Below are positions 1 through 11,815 of a DNA stretch of 64,000 nucleotides, piece by piece. Both the position numbers and the translations under genes were made by a program. Below the pieces are notes generated by a model. That model searched no databases. It was not told the origin of the DNA and saw nothing but the letters and a program-made list of their open reading frames with translations. This stretch comes from Carex sylvatica (Eukaryota; Streptophyta; Magnoliopsida; Poales; Cyperaceae): the NCBI GenBank assembly GCA_964058845.1, contig CAXKVR010000398.1, forward strand, positions 62,001 through 126,000, read 5' to 3'. Each line of letters begins with the position of its first letter. Positions within the stretch are counted from its first letter, which is position 1.

Positions 1-14
1 TTTTCCTTTTGCAG

Positions 15-2665
15 ATATTATTGGTGGATAAGAAGATCAATGATGTAAAAGAGATGTTTAAAATTAATAAAATATTAGATGCGGCCGTTAAAGAAAAGTT
101 TCCCCTTCTAATAATAGCCGAGGATGTAGAATCAGAAGCCTTGGGTCTTCTTATTAAGAACAAATTAAAGGGTACTATTAGAATAGCTGTTATCAAAGCC
201 CCTGCATTTGGTGCTCGTAAGAGTGACTACTTAGATGATCTTGCAATCTTGACTGGAGGTACAGAAACTAAATCTTCTCTTTTGATTTTCAAGTAGTCCT
301 GAAATATACCTATAACTAAATGACCACTAATGTTTGGTAGAATTTTGAGGTTGAACTGACAGGATTTCCCCTGGTTCAATAATGCTACTATGATGTAATA
401 TTTAGAATTTCACTTTATGACTGCTAATATTGATCCAATTGATCCATTTTCCTCCCATTGAGTTTTCTGATTTCTCTCAAACCATAATCATAATTATGTG
501 CATGAAAAAGAAGTGTTAAAAACAATAACAAATTGGTTCAAAGATAATCAAAGGGACAAGTTGTAAAAATTATTCTGTGATGAGAGGGGAGACAGGTAAG
601 AATAGCATCTTATAGTAGTACTTGTTAATTCTTGAACTTGTGTCTTCACAAATGACAAAGCTTGTCACTGTTAAGTACAAGTTAGTTTCCTTAGAATGCT
701 CTGCTTTACTTTGCTGCCTTATTCTGACAAAACTTTCGTTTTAAAGGTAGAGTAGTGAGGGACGAAATGGGGTTGACTCTTGAGAGGGCCAGAAGAGAGC
801 ACTTAGGTTCTGCTATGAAGGTTGTCATTACAAAGGATTCAACCATAATTGTTACTGATGGAAGCACACAAAACGCAGCTAAAGAAAGGATTGCTTTGTT
901 AAAGCGTCTAGTTGAGGTATGGTATTGTATTATGTATAAGATGAAAATAATACTCTTATCTGTGATGTCTGGATCATATCAGTTAAATGAAATATCTAAA
1001 TTGTAACATCCTGTTGTTCAGAACTCAAATGAGAAGTTTCAAAAGAAAATATTGAATGAGAGAATTGCAAGGCTAAGTGATGGAATTGCAATTATCCAGG
1101 TAAGATCTGGGACTTGGTGAAATTTTGTATGATTAACTCTAACTAGACCTGTCTATTTAAGTACTTCTGAAATATTGTTTATTCAAATACTAGGTTGGAG
1201 CACAAACGGTAGTGGAACTCAAAGATAAGAAATTGAGGATTGAAGATGCTTTGAATGCTACCAAGGTAGAATTGAAGTTGTTTTTACACATGTAATTAAT
1301 ACCACCTTTAACATAGGCTATATAATTTGTAGGCAGCTATTGAGGAAGGTGTTGTTGTGGGGGGTGGATGTAGCTTATTGAGATTATCTTTGAAAGTGGA
1401 TGAGATAAAAGCAATATTGGACAATGAAGAACAAAAGGTACAAATGTAAAAACTTTTCATAATTTAAAACTCAAAAAGTTCATGTAATATGTAGTATAGA
1501 AGCCTCCAGAATTTAGCTTTTATTGTGATATTTTCTAATTTAAATTTAGCAGACCATCTCTTTTTCTTAAATTACTTGCCATTTACTTTTTTTTCTCCCT
1601 TGATATGGTTCTCTCATTATCAACAGACATCAAAACTTGGGATAAATTGTCTAAATTTTTACATTTAGTTTAGTTTGCTTTTAAGGAGAGTATGTAATGT
1701 CGCATGATATATGATCTAATTATTGGTTTATATTATGCAGATAGGTGCTGATATTTTCAAACAGGCTTTAAGATACCCGTCAAAATTAATTGCACAAAAT
1801 GCTGGCAAGAATGGTACCTTTGTAGTGGACAAGGTTTGTTCTCTCACATTTAACCGATTTCCTTTTTTTCAGTTCAATTACACAAGTTGTTAAATTTTCA
1901 TGATGTTACCGCATTCTGTAGATTTTGGCAAACAGTAATTTGAATTATGGATATAATGCCGCTAGCAATTGTTACGAAGACTTGATTGCTGCTGGAATAT
2001 TAGACCCAACAAAGGTAAGCTACCTACTATTGTTGTATTTATTTGTAATTTAACTTTCTCTCTCTCTTCTGTATGCGGATTCCTTAGTTTCCTACTGATT
2101 GCTCAATTTGCTTCTGATTTGACTGGCATGTTGCCCGGAAGGGGACATGCTGAGTTGTGCTTTGACTAAACATCTGACAAACTTCAATATGTATAACTTG
2201 ATGAACAATGAATCTATCCCACCCAACAACCCCCGAAAAGTAGAAGAAAAGAAAGAAAAAATTAATGAATGAATAGGAAAAAAATGGCTAAATTTTAGTG
2301 GCAATGTATCAAAATGGAGCAGGTAGTAAGATGTTGTATACTGCATGCATCAGCTGTGGCGAAGACATTTCTGACCTCTGATCTGGCAATAGTTGAGAAG
2401 AAAACTGAGCCCGTTCAGTTACCCCGGTTTCTTGCTAACCCTAAAACAATGATGCCTAAAATGATGATGCCACCTTCAGGTTCAATCTGTTAAATTTTAT
2501 TTTGATAATGTTATAATATGCCTAAATTGTTTGTTATGTCCGATCATATTTTCTCATATTGTCAGTTCCCTAACTGTCAGGTTTGGCCTTGTGATCGATC
2601 AATTGATGTGTAAATTAATCTGCATTGGAGCAGCTCGGCTCAACAAATACGAACAGGAGTTGTGA
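15..2665 (+). CDS. Chaperonin-60 beta subunit, plastid type, 3' part (probably Cpn60-beta4)
   Basis: This is the C-terminal ~340 residues of a group I chaperonin, a GroEL-type ATP-driven folding machine of the chloroplast stroma. The gene enters the window already inside coding sequence. Exons that keep one frame are 15-258, 747-916, 1022-1099, 1194-1265, 1333-1437, 1741-1833, 1922-2014 and 2323 onward, all with GT-AG borders. The first exon starts in the apical domain ([22 protein letters not shown]). Later exons carry the equatorial-domain segments [35 protein letters not shown] and DPTKVVRCC. The last part is unusual: after [12 protein letters not shown] it reads into a Pro/Met-rich tail (PKMMMPPS) instead of the short Gly-rich end of typical beta subunits. 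The tail either stops at 2491-2493 by read-through or splices at 2479/2634 to a 10-residue end, stop 2663-2665. The divergent tail and the SOFL neighbour suggest beta4; the family call is firm, the paralogue is inferred. Confidence 0.9.
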
Positions 2666-3440
2666 GAAAAGTGTTAAACAACATATTGAGAAGGGGCATA
2701 TCAAGCAAGAGGAAAATTCTCTTGGCTGACTGACTTTTAGTACAAGTGATATAGGATGTTTCTTTTGAATATCGTGCCAATTCGGTCTCCTTTATGTGTA
2801 CAATTACAGTATTTGTGGAACATCTCAGTTACATTTTTTTTTTCTGAAAAGGGAAAAAAAAAGGAGCAACAGCTACCTGTTTCATTAAAGAAACAATCCA
2901 CATACAATTTCTCAGTTACAGTTTTATTTATTTTTATTTTTTCCGTTCAATGCCTGTAAGTTTTACAGTGATAAGTGAACAAATGGTATTTATTCCAATC
3001 TCCTGAACGGAATGAGGATTGCAAGGAAGATAAATGGGATGAAGAAATGCATGTAAAATATACCTATGTTGGTGTTGAATTATCTAAAAACAGAATTTAC
3101 AGATAATTGGTTATGTGATAGTATTTAGATAAAATATACATTTTTCATTTTCATTCGAAACCTTAGTGAATATCTCAAAATAGGGAAAGCGGTTTGACCG
3201 TTGACGTGCTAAAAAGAATTTCAGTGACTAAAGACAATAATGTAAGTGTTTAGAAGTACATAGAAAATACGAACTGGGCCTAGATTGGTGTCAAATCCAA
3301 ATCTCAGACCTCATTACATGTAAAACCCAATCCACGAGTTATCCCAACTTTAGCACTGAAAAACGGAAATGGAGCCTTCGAAAATCTAACTCGTGATCTC
3401 AGCTGCCGTGAGCGAGGCCGTTACAGGAAAGAGAGAGAGA
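2666..3440. other. Intergenic: Cpn60 3' flank and promoter of the next gene
   Basis: There is no coding sequence here. The first part is AT-rich and probably contains the Cpn60 3'UTR. From about 3370 the sequence becomes richer in G+C and ends in a GA-rich stretch (3429-3445), typical of a plant 5' leader before the upstream ORF at 3446. Confidence 0.5.
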
Positions 3441-3445
3441 GACAG

Positions 3446-3562
3446 ATGGCGTCGTGGATAGCCAACAAACGCCTCGAGCGGTGCGCAGTGCGACCCTTGG
3501 CAATTGCTGCTGCTCCAATCAATCAAATGCTTCCCCATTTCTCTCAGACCGTTATAAATTAA
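3446..3562 (+). other. Upstream ORF of 38 codons
   Basis: An ATG in good context (CAGATGGCG) opens a 38-codon ORF rich in Arg and Ala, ending TAA at 3560-3562. A second ATG at 3613 opens another frame that overlaps the 45-codon membrane-protein ORF downstream. Either could be a translated uORF dampening that ORF. The 38-aa product resembles nothing I recognise; it could also be the start of a separate small gene. Confidence 0.35.
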
Positions 3563-3655
3563 ACTGTTTCCGATAAATCCAACCCTGCCTCTTTCTGCTC
3601 CATCCTCTTTTAATGAGGAACAAGTGCCGAGAGAAAGAGAGCAAGAGGGGCCTAA

Positions 3656-3793
3656 ATGATGATCCTACATCTGGTGCAAGTGATGCTGGATCTGACGGTC
3701 GCTGGCATCTCTCTCGTGGTCGTCTTTGGTTTCTTCGCCTTCATCGCTGCAATTCTCTGCACAACCGCTTTCATTCACCACTCCAAATCCTAG
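3656..3793 (+). CDS. Small single-pass membrane protein, 45 aa
   Basis: The frame starting at tandem ATGs (3656 and 3659) encodes 45 residues: a short amphipathic N-terminus (MMILHLVQVMLDLTV), one strongly hydrophobic segment of about 25 residues (AGISLVVVFGFFAFIAAILC) and a short tail with two His and a Lys. It ends TAG at 3791-3793. The overlapping 81-codon frame that starts at 3613 is low in hydrophobic order and looks like a shadow. The stop is followed at once by GTATGG, and a GCAG acceptor near 4609 opens a T-rich stretch, so the 3'UTR may contain an intron. I cannot assign a function. The regular transmembrane pattern argues for a real gene of the many tiny plant membrane proteins, but coding status is inferred. 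Confidence 0.5.
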   Translation: MMILHLVQVMLDLTVAGISLVVVFGFFAFIAAILCTTAFIHHSKS

Positions 3794-5149
3794 GTATGGT
3801 GATTGCAATGCTCGCGGTTTATGATTCTGGAATAGTCAGTATTGCGGAAGAATTTTAAATTGTTGGATCTGGATAGATTGATCATGTAGGGCCCTTTGCT
3901 AATGTACCAAATGGGGAATTTGAAAATTCAGCTGGGCATTCTATCGAGCACCTGGTGTGCACACATGCTTACATTTTGACAGGTGCTGGCTCTCATTTGG
4001 AGCATAACAGAGCTCAGGGGATTGGGCTTTTTGTGGTTTAATGACTTTCTATTTACATTTTGCTTCTGCATTTTACTTTAATTTGTTATAGTCCGGACGG
4101 GTAAATAAATTGTGTATTTAGTGATAAATTTCTGTGACTTCATGATTGATAAACTGAAATGGAAAATCATTGGATTAGAAAACTTAGTTTAATCTTAGGT
4201 TTCAATTGTGGTATCCATATATAGCATAGCTCCTTTAACTTGGCTTAATCCAATCATTGTCAATGTACATGTTATTCCAATACCAGTGTCATACCAGGCA
4301 GTACCGAGCTTGTTATTTAATAGTTGAGGTTATCTGATCCTTGAAATTCAAGCTCTGGCAGCATGAATCTATAGATGCACAACATAAGCAATAAACTGCA
4401 AATAAATACCTGTTAAGTATAATCGTGGCATTTTGCACTGGCTTATTGTAATCATGCCATAAATGGTTTGTTAAATGCATAAGCTGAAGTTCTTGATGTT
4501 AACCACCAAAGCCTTTTAACCAAATTATCATTGACTTGCAATTGTTGATCTGAACGTTTTTCCAGAAGCAAACCCTAATTTTGGATCCCTTTCCATTTTT
4601 GGCACTGCAGGATTGGTAGTTCTGATGCATGGATCTGCATGAAGTTGTGAAGTTTTGTTTGTAGAAATTAAAGTTAGGATTTCTGTAACTTGTCTTGCTC
4701 AAATTAGGATTTATGTAATAATTTAATTGTAGCTGTTTCCTTTGACGAATAAATCAGTTAATAGAATAAGTCCCTCAAATCTATTTCAAATGTACATAAC
4801 TAGAACTCTGGAAATGGTGCGTTTTTGCAGAGAGCATTGGTAAAACTAGTTTATTTGCAGAGAGCAACAATTTATCAATGCATGAGTTCTGCTCACTTAT
4901 TTAATTTTAGTATATCAAGGTCTGAGAAAAAGAATATTCTGATGGGCTGCTAAGTATTGGCAGTTGAGCTACTGCTATTGAAAAACCAACTAGGTTAATA
5001 TCATAATTTACCAACCTATATACTGAAAAAACCCATTACAGTTTTTACATTAAAGTATTAATGGAAGTGTGACTTTGCTGAAATCCAATTTCATCAAAAT
5101 GATAAATTTTATTTCAAAGACTGTACTTTCAGTTCTCCTGACTAAATCC
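3794..5149. other. Intergenic, possible 3'UTR intron of the small gene
   Basis: No ORF with coding character was found. A plausible 3'UTR exon lies about 4609-4740. The rest is AT-rich single-copy-looking sequence. Confidence 0.4.
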
Positions 5150-5150
5150 C

Positions 5151-5350
5151 AGGCAAAGCAGCTTGGGGTGGCTCCGATGGGTATCGGACCTAAATCGGTT
5201 CAATGTCCGTTTAGAACCATCGGATTCGCTTTAATATCCATGCACGCAGCTTTAATATTGTGCAGATCAATTGTGCAATTTGTGCACGAAGCATGAAACA
5301 AATTGCACAATTTTGAACGGGTATTGGATCGATTTGGATCCGATGCCTGC
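5151..5350. mobile_element. MITE-like element related to the one at 35964
   Basis: The sequence around CCGATGGGTATCGGACCTAA at the left and GATTTGGATCCGATGCC at the right forms imperfect inverted termini. The left end closely resembles the left end of the insertion at 35964-36179 (CCGATGGGCATTGGACCTA), so both belong to one short non-autonomous family. Exact ends and target duplication are not clear for this copy. Confidence 0.5.
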
Positions 5351-6258
5351 TTCTCTCACCTATACTATGGTTTCTTTTTTCTGGGATGATAAAGGAATAT
5401 TTGAGTTTGTTCTAGTGTACTTATCTGAATCACATTTCATCAAATGTTGCCCAATGGTAACTTATAATGAGATTAAGTTAATTATGCTCTGAAATCAACT
5501 TATATAATATAATGATAAATCAACTATTCTCAGTGTTAGTCAATTTTGACAAAAGGATGACTAACTTCATATTTCCTCTTTTGTATTTCTTGGTTTGCGT
5601 GGGCCCACGAACACATAAGAACGAAACAACAAATTAGATGCACGGAGCTGGTGTTATGTTGTTTTCTTAGTAGCTAACTAGACCTAATATTACTAATAAT
5701 GCCATAATTTACAATATGATTATGATGAAATTGTTAGGTATAACAGATAGGTATTAAACTGCCCACATGCTCGCACTAAACTTGGTGTAGGTGAGCTCAT
5801 ATGCACGGGCAGCATCAGCGCTTTTGGGGAGTTCATGCTCTAGTTGTACAATTTAATGCATGCACTTATTAACTATAGATTGTAGGACATACTGTACTTT
5901 CTAATGATAAAAAATAATTAAAAAAAATAAATAACTATGTGATGACAAAAGAGTAGTTTTCCAAACGTCGTCAATTGTTATGAATTAGCAGAAGTAACAA
6001 AATAATGGATCAAGGTTTTGCTTATGTAGATATATAACTGTGTAAGTAAGATCACTAGCTTGCTAAGTTCTAGTTTGTTGTGCGTCATTGAGTGCTACGT
6101 ACCTAGATTTTCTTTTTAATCAAGTTATTCTAAAAAAAATTGAACTCAAAATTTTACTTAATTGAAAGCTAAGAAATTGTATATTTTATCTTACAAATAT
6201 ATTTTAATTTGATAAAAGATTACATAATTTAAGTGAAATTGAATTTTATAGTAGAACT
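5351..6258. other. Intergenic, nothing recognised
   Basis: AT-rich sequence without coding ORFs, RNA genes or repeats that I can support. Confidence 0.4.
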
Positions 6259-6523
6259 AGAGTGTTGTTAAGAGCTGACTTCAAAATCTATCAAATTTGA
6301 ATAAAATGATGAATCCAACTGTTGAAATTAATATACTTCATGCGTCTATCAGTAAAAAAAAGGATTATAAGTTAATTTTAATGCAATTATTTTTTTTTAT
6401 CATTTTTTATAAATTTATAAATTTTACAGATGCTTATATCACTTGTGAAGTAAATAAGTTTTAATATTTTGAATTTATTATTTGAAGTCAATTTAATAGT
6501 TTTGAAAAGTTTAAGAACACCTT
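6259..6523. mobile_element. Short inverted-repeat element (MITE candidate)
   Basis: The left arm (GTGTTGTTAAGAGCTGACTTC) pairs with the right arm (GAAGTCAATTTAATAG...TTAAGAACACC), giving imperfect termini about 265 bp apart around an AT-rich centre. No clear target duplication was found. It could be a degenerate MITE; family unknown. Confidence 0.4.
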
Positions 6524-6715
6524 AATTCTTCTCTTAAAACCTTATATCAAATAAATTAGGCTTTTACTTAAAGTTCGGAGCTTTAAGCACAAGCAGAGTC
6601 ATTGTCATAATGAATGAAATATTATACTCAATGAGCTGCTTGTGCACCTCATTAAATGACACTCCTGGTGCAAGAGGTCATGTTCCAGTTTTGAAGAGCT
6701 ATTGTATCTTTATTC

Positions 6716-6930
6716 CTGCTCATGCCAACCGAGAATAGACTGGCAATGTTGCAAACTTTTGCCCAATTGAGAGTTAACCTCTTTTCAATCTTAGTACTCA
6801 AGTTTTTCTTCTTTCATTAATTAAGAAACAGCTTCTGTTTAATTAATTCTTTCAGTTTTGTACTCATCTGTGGGTCAGTTGAGATGCAACTTTTTTATTC
6901 TTTTCTAGGTTGTAAAGTTTTGAGGTTGAG
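6716..6930. repeat. Downstream flank of SOFL copy 1, duplicated at 34077-34290
   Basis: This stretch (TGCCAACC ... GACTGGCAATGTT ... TTGCCCA ... TACTCAAGTTTTTCTTCTTTCATT) aligns with 34077-34290 in the same order and at a similar distance from the SOFL stop codons. With the matching promoters it marks one duplicated block. Its own function is unknown. Confidence 0.6.
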
Positions 6931-6977
6931 CTGGATAGTTAATATAATAGATAATGCAATTTCCAAGAAAATATTCC

Positions 6978-6981
6978 AAAA

Positions 6982-7029
<48 letters not shown>
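6978..7029. repeat. A-tract followed by a (TA)n microsatellite
   Basis: About 12 A residues are followed by roughly 19 TA dinucleotides. It is a simple-sequence repeat likely to vary in length. Confidence 0.9.
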
Positions 7030-7030
<1 letters not shown>

Positions 7031-7583
7031 TGCAGGGACGGCCATGCTAAATACAAATTCAATAGATCTTAAAAAAATTGTATAGTGAAAGATTCCATAG
7101 AAAAACCTATTTAAGTCAAGAGGCTAGCTTAGTAGCATCTAGTAAATTTAACTAATCACCAACTGATATGATCAAGTGTCAATTAAAAGACCTAACATAG
7201 TAAGCGTCAATCTGATGCACATATAACTTCGATGTCAGTTGAAGTTTGACATATATAGAAAAAGAGAAAGAGATAAGCAGTTGTGGATTATTACGGTTAA
7301 GCCACTGAAAATTTATATGCTTGTACAGTTAAATTCATCTGGTTCATACAACTTTTTCTCAATACAAAGTCACAAAGAATCAAAACATGAAGGAAATCAT
7401 ATATAAAAGAATCTTCTTCGTAAATTATTTTGACAGAGTGAAATATATAAGTATATATAGAGCCAACAATCTTGAGAAATTTAAATATGGACTATAAGAT
7501 ATACGCATCAAAAGAATTATTTAAAACAATTTAAAAATATGCTTTAACATAAGCCAAAATAATATTTGGAGAGCTTAGCTAAA

Positions 7584-7970
7584 TCATCTACCACACTTGA
7601 TGTTAGCTTTCTTATTCTTAGAACTGCCTTTGCTAGAAGAACCATCTTTCTTGAACAAACCCCTGAACCATTTCTTTTCTGTGTTTTTCTCAGTACTCTT
7701 TTCCACTTTTCCCTTCTGATTGTCGTAGGTTTTACCATGATCAACATCATCTTCATCACCACCATCGTCATAATAGTTGTCATGATAATGCCTCGTCTTA
7801 TCTGTGTGAATGTTTCCGGTAGATGCATCAGAGGCCAATGAACTCTTGCTGTCTGTATCACCGTCATCATGCATGGAAGATACCAAGTACGTCGTCCAAC
7901 CAGACTCGGTACGGGTTCGGCTACGCCCATCCCCGTCAGTGATGTCAGATAACTCCTCTGGAGTCTCCAT
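7584..7970 (-). CDS. SOB FIVE-LIKE (SOFL) protein, copy 1
   Basis: An intronless ORF of 128 codons starts at ATG 7970-7968. It shows the two short conserved blocks of the plant SOFL family: SOFL-A near residues 21-31 (ESGWTTYLVSS) and SOFL-B near residues 40-51 (SSLASDASTGN). The rest is low-complexity and acidic, then Lys/Ser-rich with a C-terminal block (KWFRGLFKKDGSSSKGSSKNKK). Family members such as Arabidopsis SOB5 and SOFL1/2 raise cytokinin levels and affect leaf development; the biochemical activity is unknown. No signal peptide or membrane segment is visible. The second copy at 35337-35747 has the same layout, and both share a TATA region and 3' flank. The family call rests on both motifs and their spacing; function is by family. 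Confidence 0.85.
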   Translation of the reverse strand: METPEELSDITDGDGRSRTRTESGWTTYLVSSMHDDGDTDSKSSLASDASTGNIHTDKTRHYHDNYYDDGGDEDDVDHGKTYDNQKGKVEKSTEKNTEKKWFRGLFKKDGSSSKGSSKNKKANIKCGR

Positions 7971-8224
7971 TTGTAAAGAAAAATGGAGAGATGCTAATTA
8001 GCCTTTCTACCAGCACAGACGTCCAGTGCAATCTAACTCTAGAATAATAATGGAGATAGAGAAACAAGAGAGAGCATGCAAGAGCATTAAACGAAGTATG
8101 ATATAGCAAACGAGAGCAGCTGAGAGAAGAGCAGTTTGGCTTTTGAACGGTCTGACAACCCATTTTCTTTTGAGGAATGAAAGAGGTGCAGAGATCATTT
8201 GGGGTGAAGTGTCACAGTCGATCT

Positions 8225-8340
8225 TTCTTTAAAATCTCTCTTTAAATAGGAAAGGTTAATGTATCAGTCATCTCAGCTGTCTCTCACACCTCTTCCAGCC
8301 CATTTTAGTTCTGGGTCTTGTCATAGGCACTGCGTACAGG
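8225..8340 (-). promoter_or_regulatory. Conserved promoter of SOFL copy 1
   Basis: On the - strand the box CCTATTTAAAG (8240-8250) is a TATA-like element about 270 bp before the ATG. The sequence around it (AAATAGGAAAGGTTAATGTA, CAGCTGTCT, TCTGGGTCTTGTCAT) is repeated almost exactly at 36218-36310 upstream of SOFL copy 2. Conservation over non-coding sequence supports a real promoter and common ancestry of the two genes. Confidence 0.7.
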
Positions 8341-8344
8341 TGGT

Positions 8345-9900
8345 CATACTGCCAAACTGTTGTACATTAACTTTTAATTATTTTTGCGTTTCTTAATTTC
8401 GACACTGGATTGTTACACTAACTAGGTAAATTAATGAACGTGCGTTTTAAATGGAAAAAAAAGGCATGGTCCAAAGTGGGAAATAGACCCCCATGATCAA
8501 GGGGGGGCCTTCTCTTGGTTGCATTATTATTATCTTAATTAATTACAAGAATAAGTACAAAACAAAACGAAAATTTATAGGATTGAATTATTTATATATT
8601 ATTGTAGTGATTGATAAGGGATGTGGCTAATTAAGTCTTGCAATACCAATATGTAATCAATATATATAGTGACAATATATAAATATGATCAAATCATCTC
8701 GTCTTAGTATCATTTAGGATCATCAATATCAAATATTAGAAAAAGAATATTATACCCAGACTTACGTGAAAGGGAATAATTAGTCGGAAAAACCATAATT
8801 AATATAGGGGGAAATTAATTAATTTGGGAACACCTCAATTTATCCATATGCTGTTGACCTACACCCAAACTGATTTTTGAAGAAAATCATAAGGAAGAAT
8901 TCCATATAGTACTTTGGAAATATATAAGTATAAAAAGAAAACAAAGCTACTTGATAAGATAGCAATTGAATTGAGATAATGAGAAGCTCGTAGGATTTTA
9001 GTCTCATCTTATTACCCGGGCGAGGACAGAGATCGATGTAGTATGACTTTCACGGTTTCAGCCCCATGTAATTAAATATATAGACTTAACAAAAGAGTAA
9101 TTAAATATATATGCAATAAAGGAGAAGAATAATTTTATTGTTTTCATTGATTGATACAAAATTATGGCTCTAAGGATTATAAATATACAATCAAAAAGAC
9201 AACAATATACAACCACACTACGCGTAAGTATTGTACGTATCATAGTTGGTTAAAGTATTATCCTTTTCACCAAAAAAAAAATGGTTTATCCTTAATTAGC
9301 AAAGTTGGGTAAGATATTATACATTTTATAAAAGAATATATTAAAGAACTTTAGGAGTCAAATCCGTGCTATTTGTCTAGCTCTAACTATATCAGTCAAA
9401 CTTTGGACCTTAAATGTACATAATATTAGCAAATTAAAGGAATTCGTTTCTGCAATCAGTAATTGTCGTCAATTTAATTGACCCTTACATCTTGTTTCAT
9501 ACAGCAATTTATTTATATTACTTTTAGCGCCTTGAACTTTTTGTTTCAAACGGATCTCTAAAAAAATAGAAAATAAATGCGGATATGGATAATTATTTGT
9601 ATATGTATAAAGTACAAACAAATATTCAAAAAATTAATAAATACATATACAATATTTTTTTTATATATGCATCTACTTCTGAAACATAAAATTTTATTTT
9701 CCGCATCTATATAAATTATATCCATATTTGTATTCGTATTTGTATTTATACAATATACTCTTCATATCTAAATCCACAAAACTTTGAATACAAATGCAAA
9801 ATCGGACGAATAATGTCCAATCTATTTGAACCCCTACTTGTGGAACACTGAACTGTATGATAATCAGCTCCGAATCCGATAATTTTACTTCTACCTTTCA
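8345..9900. other. Intergenic, AT-rich, nothing recognised
   Basis: No coding-like ORF. Several TATATA-rich runs occur, but I see no clear repeat ends. Sequence near 9550-9800 rich in GGATAT/TCCATAT resembles the interior of the neighbouring element at 9903-10163 and may be a decayed relative. Confidence 0.4.
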
Positions 9901-9902
9901 AC

Positions 9903-10163
9903 TAGGGATGCAAACGAATAAGATATTATCCATCCATATCCGAAAATTATATACAGATATTCAAATAACATATATGTTTATAGATATAGTTTTAAATTTT
10001 AATTATTTGTATTCAAATAGCGATATATATTATATATAAAAAAATTGTTATTCACTGTTATACAAAAAGAAATATCCGATACATCTTTATCCGTATTTAA
10101 AAATTATAAGCGGATATCATTTTACCACTGTCCAATCCGTATACGATCCGTTTGCATCCCTAC
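9903..10163. mobile_element. MITE with AGGGATGCAAACG termini
   Basis: The left end (TAGGGATGCAAACGAATAAG) is the inverted counterpart of the right end (GATCCGTTTGCATCCCTA), 260 bp apart, with subterminal GGATAT/ATCCG repeats. This end type is common in plant hAT-like non-autonomous elements. No coding capacity. Family assignment is an inference from the ends. Confidence 0.7.
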
Positions 10164-10320
10164 TTTCAACGTATGACAATGGACGCAAAAGTCCCTGTTC
10201 TGGGCCATGAGCTATATGATCAGGCCCAAGACCTATCCGAAATTAGTCCATATCGTCTCAAGTAACATTTAGAATGGATTCCATCTCTGCCCTCCATTAT
10301 AATCCACGGTTGAGATTCTA

Positions 10321-10641
10321 TTTCAGATATCTCATATTTTGCGTGACCGACGTGTCCGGTGCCTATTCGGAGTGACGTAGGGGTCCGGATTCCCTAAAGT
10401 AACTCAATCTTTGGAATTTAGATTAAGATTGTCCGATTCGAATTCATCTCTCAGGTGTGTGCATTCCACTTCGAATAGATTATACGGATTCAAATCAGAC
10501 AGTCCTGATTTAAAACTCAAAATTGAGTTACTTCACTGCTGAGATTTTCCAGTATTATTTGAGCTTTGAGATTTTGCGCAGAACGTATTATAACTGCTGA
10601 GATTTTCCAAAAAGTCACGCAAAATATGACATATCTCAGAA
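10321..10641. mobile_element. MITE family with GATATCTCATATTTTGCGTG ends, copy A
   Basis: The left end GATATCTCATATTTTGCGTG and the right end CACGCAAAATATGACATATC are inverted repeats. Two other copies are at 45500-45657 and 55306-55464 and share the internal GACGTGTCCGGTG and TATTCGG-type blocks. This copy is about 160 bp longer because of an internal segment (about 10381-10545) absent from the others, which itself contains inverted AACTCAA motifs and looks like a nested insertion. Confidence 0.8.
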
Positions 10642-10649
10642 GATCCGAA

Positions 10650-10905
10650 TTCACGTAACTTTAGGCGAGTCCGAATCGTCTGCATTAACTCAAAGAGCAT
10701 CTTTTTAAGTTAATGCATCTCAACCGTGTGATCTAAAACAGAGCCATTTGAATCTCCGTCTATAACACAGGGATCCTTTACTGTTAGTGCAGCTCTAAGT
10801 CGCACGGATATTAAAGTAGATCAAACGTTCGAGATGCAGTAACTCAAAAGATTCTTTTTTGAGTTATGCAGAGGATACGAATTCACTTTAGGCACCGCCG
10901 GGCTA
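10650..10905. repeat. Imperfect inverted repeat next to copy A
   Basis: TCCGAATCGTCTGCATTAACTCAAA on the left is matched in inverse by TTTGAGTTATGCAGAGGATACGAATTC on the right, around a 150-bp centre. It is probably a further MITE that targets the same sites as the 10381-10545 insertion, which has similar AACTCAA motifs. Confidence 0.45.
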
Positions 10906-11296
10906 ATTGACTCTCTTGCACGTGTTGTTAACTTGTTCGTCGTATTTACATCCCAACTCATCTTTCCTGTCATAATTCGTGAGTCATCTTTCATTCCTCC
11001 TCTTGGCTGTGCTCCACAAAACACACACGGAGAAGAACGGAAAGAAAGACCAAGGGGAGAGCTACGATTTTTCTCGCTACAGTAATTTTTACACCTCGAT
11101 TTGAGAGGTACAAATTTGTATTGAGTGTTACCCTCGCTACAGTAGCGTTATCCCTTCTTTTTCTCTCCAATTTTTTTTTTTGGAGCAAGGTAACGAGCTT
11201 GGACAGATCTGATATGCTAGCCTTTTCCCTCTTCTCCTGTTCCTTCCCTTTAATGAGCCCTATTTCCCCTCAACTGGAGCACAGGCTTAAAAAAAA

Positions 11297-11815
11297 GGGA
11301 AATTTCATATATACCCTCAAAAATATCAAAAATATCAAAACTACTGTTTCACTCTCTAAACTTTCCAAACTCACAAATTTATCTATTTTATTATTTTTTA
11401 ATTAAAACTCATTTTAAATTTATAAAAATTCACTTTACCCTTTATTAAGAGCATAAAAAACTATAACTTGTATAAGAAAAATGTCAATCTATTATATAAT
11501 CGGTTTTTGAGGACAAAATAAATATTTTATAAAGAGTAAAGGGTATAGTGGGTATCCGGTGTTCGAGAGCAAAATAGGTATTTTATAAAGGTAAAAGGTA
11601 TAATGGGTATCTCATAAGATCGATATTTCTCAAGTAAACTAAAAAAATATATATATTTTTTTATAAAGAATAAAATGTATATTTTATAAATTTAAAATGA
11701 GTTTTAATTTTAATATAAAAGATAATAAAATAGATAAATTTGTGAATTTTACTAGTTTTGAGGGAAAAAATACATAATTTTAATTTTTTTTTAGAGATAT
11801 ACGTGAAATTTATCC
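11297..11815. mobile_element. AT-rich long inverted repeat (MITE candidate)
   Basis: Left-arm blocks (AAATTTCATATATACC; CACAAATTTATCTATTTTAT; AAACTCATTTTAAATTTAT) recur in inverse order in the right arm (ATAAATTTAAAATGAGTTTT; ATAAAATAGATAAATTTGTG; ATATACGTGAAATTT). Arms are about 130 bp and the element about 520 bp. The centre contains a local direct repeat (GGGTATAGTGGGTATC and GGTATAATGGGTATC). Non-coding. Confidence 0.65.

Noticed and set aside
7544..7930. 128-codon ORF on - overlapping SOFL copy 1
   Set aside because: Out-of-frame shadow of the SOFL gene; lacks any motif, while the chosen frame has both SOFL blocks.
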